From positions 1 to 5,897 of the forward strand of contig DQGR01000037.1 in the NCBI GenBank assembly GCA_003524845.1: a DNA stretch of 5,897 nt. The letters are read 5' to 3'. The stretch comes from Patescibacteria group bacterium. GTDB lineage: Bacteria > Patescibacteriota > Microgenomatia > UBA10105. Both the position numbers and the translations under genes were made by a program. Below, in pieces: positions 5,488-5,897 of the stretch; the stretch's first letter is position 1; each line of letters opens with the position of its first letter. The notes under the pieces are model-generated. The model worked only from the letters and a program-made list of their open reading frames with translations. It did not search any database and was not told the origin of the DNA.

Positions 5488-5847
5488 TTATCGTATTCTA
5501 GCGCCAATCGGCATCCCTTCGGCTGAAACAAAAAGCGGTTTTGCCGCTCCATGCTCTCCGGTCAACTCTAACCCATCCACTGCCAGAATCATCCCCTGGG
5601 AAAATTCGTTCATCATCCGGCGCGGCGCGAGGTTAACCACAAAGAAAAACTGTTTATCCTGGAAAAACTCAGGTGTATACCCAAATGGCCTGACCCCGGT
5701 GAAAATTGTTCTTAACCCTGCACCATCTGGTGCGGGGCCGAAATCAACGGTTAACCGGATTAATTTTTCACTGCCTTCCACATTTTGAGCGGCTACCACC
5801 TTACCAACCCGCTGCTCAATCTGAGCAAAGTCGTTAATAGTAATCAC
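5488..5847 (-). CDS. tRNA-binding OB-fold domain protein (Trbp111 / MetRS C-terminal type), start uncertain
   Basis: A tRNA-binding domain that would grip the tRNA elbow, either as a free dimeric protein or as the C-terminal appendage of methionyl-tRNA synthetase. Family blocks are present in order: TINDFAQIEQRVGKVVAA (3-20), VEGSEKLIRLTVDFG (23-37), RTIFTGV (46-52), VVNLAPRRMMNEFSQGMILAV (70-90, the core signature) and the terminal PIGARIR. The domain is complete at 119 residues. The start given is the GTG at 5847, just before the domain begins, and it has no ribosome binding site. The frame stays open upstream through a dispersed repeat to the window edge, so the protein may be longer or be the end of metG. 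In the separate-gene reading the repeat lies in the intergenic space. The family call is sure; the start and fusion state are not. Confidence 0.88.
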   Translation of the reverse strand: MITINDFAQIEQRVGKVVAAQNVEGSEKLIRLTVDFGPAPDGAGLRTIFTGVRPFGYTPEFFQDKQFFFVVNLAPRRMMNEFSQGMILAVDGLELTGEHGAAKPLFVSAEGMPIGARIR

Positions 5848-5850
5848 ATT

Positions 5851-5897
5851 GTCATCCCGAGTCCCGATTTTATCGGGATAAACTCCGTCGAGGGATC
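5851..5897. repeat. Dispersed palindromic repeat of the GTCATCCCGAG...GAGGGATC type, at window edge
   Basis: The left end reads GTCATCCCGAG (5851-5861) and the right end TCGAGGGATC (5888-5897), with ATCCC/GGGAT as matching outer arms. In between lies a perfect hairpin, TCCCGAT (5862-5868), TTT, ATCGGGA (5872-5878). The outer ends resemble the REP-like element GTCATCC[CT]GAGCGAAG..GAGGGATC that I recall from many uncultured bacterial genomes, here with a nested palindrome in the middle. It may continue past the window edge. It ends three bases from the GTG start of the tRNA-binding protein and could form a strong hairpin in that mRNA. Confidence 0.65.

Noticed and set aside
5480..5788. Plus-strand reading frame of about 102 codons opposite the tRNA-binding protein
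   Set aside because: It is the antisense shadow of a clearly conserved domain and shows no motif of its own.

Overview
The window looks like a piece of a small, compact bacterial genome, most likely a member of the Candidate Phyla Radiation (Patescibacteria). Three things point there: a secreted DUF5667-type protein with the LPYPGILPD...FFLK.LRD signature, a family I know mainly from that group; palindromic dispersed repeats of the TCCGCC..GGCGGA and GTCATCCCGAG...GAGGGATC types, which I recall as common in such genomes; and genes with no Shine-Dalgarno sequence that appear to be transcribed leaderless. The assignment is inference; nothing here fixes the species. Standard stop codons are used, including TGA.

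Layout. Positions 1-404 (minus) hold the start of nrdR, the ribonucleotide reductase repressor, cut by the window edge. Positions 405-820 are gene-free and contain a striking symmetric array of CAG heptads directly in front of nrdR. Positions 821-2590 (minus) carry a probable transcription unit in the order cytidylate-kinase-like P-loop kinase, HD-domain phosphohydrolase, exported DUF5667 protein. A purine phosphoribosyltransferase gene (2648-3253, plus) is divergent from the kinase. The 57-base gap between them holds two back-to-back sigma70-type promoters, each ending 6-7 bases before its ATG. Positions 3344-4828 (minus) encode GapN, the non-phosphorylating NADP-dependent glyceraldehyde-3-phosphate dehydrogenase, convergent with the phosphoribosyltransferase and with its own leaderless-type promoter. 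Upstream of it on the minus strand lie an unrecognised soluble 177-residue protein (4906-5439) and a tRNA-binding OB-fold protein of the Trbp111/MetRS C-terminal type (5488-5847). Upstream of that, at the window edge, is a dispersed palindromic repeat.

How the genes fit together. The divergent pair (nucleoside monophosphate kinase-like protein and purine phosphoribosyltransferase) and the HD phosphohydrolase suggest nucleotide salvage and housekeeping, and nrdR links to deoxynucleotide supply. GapN would supply NADPH and 3-phosphoglycerate while bypassing one ATP-forming step of glycolysis. No defence system, CRISPR array, insertion sequence, tRNA or rRNA gene was seen. The most interesting signals are the heptad array, the shared leaderless promoter design, the unusual Walker A loop of the kinase, and two dispersed palindromes, one inside a coding sequence and one abutting a start codon.
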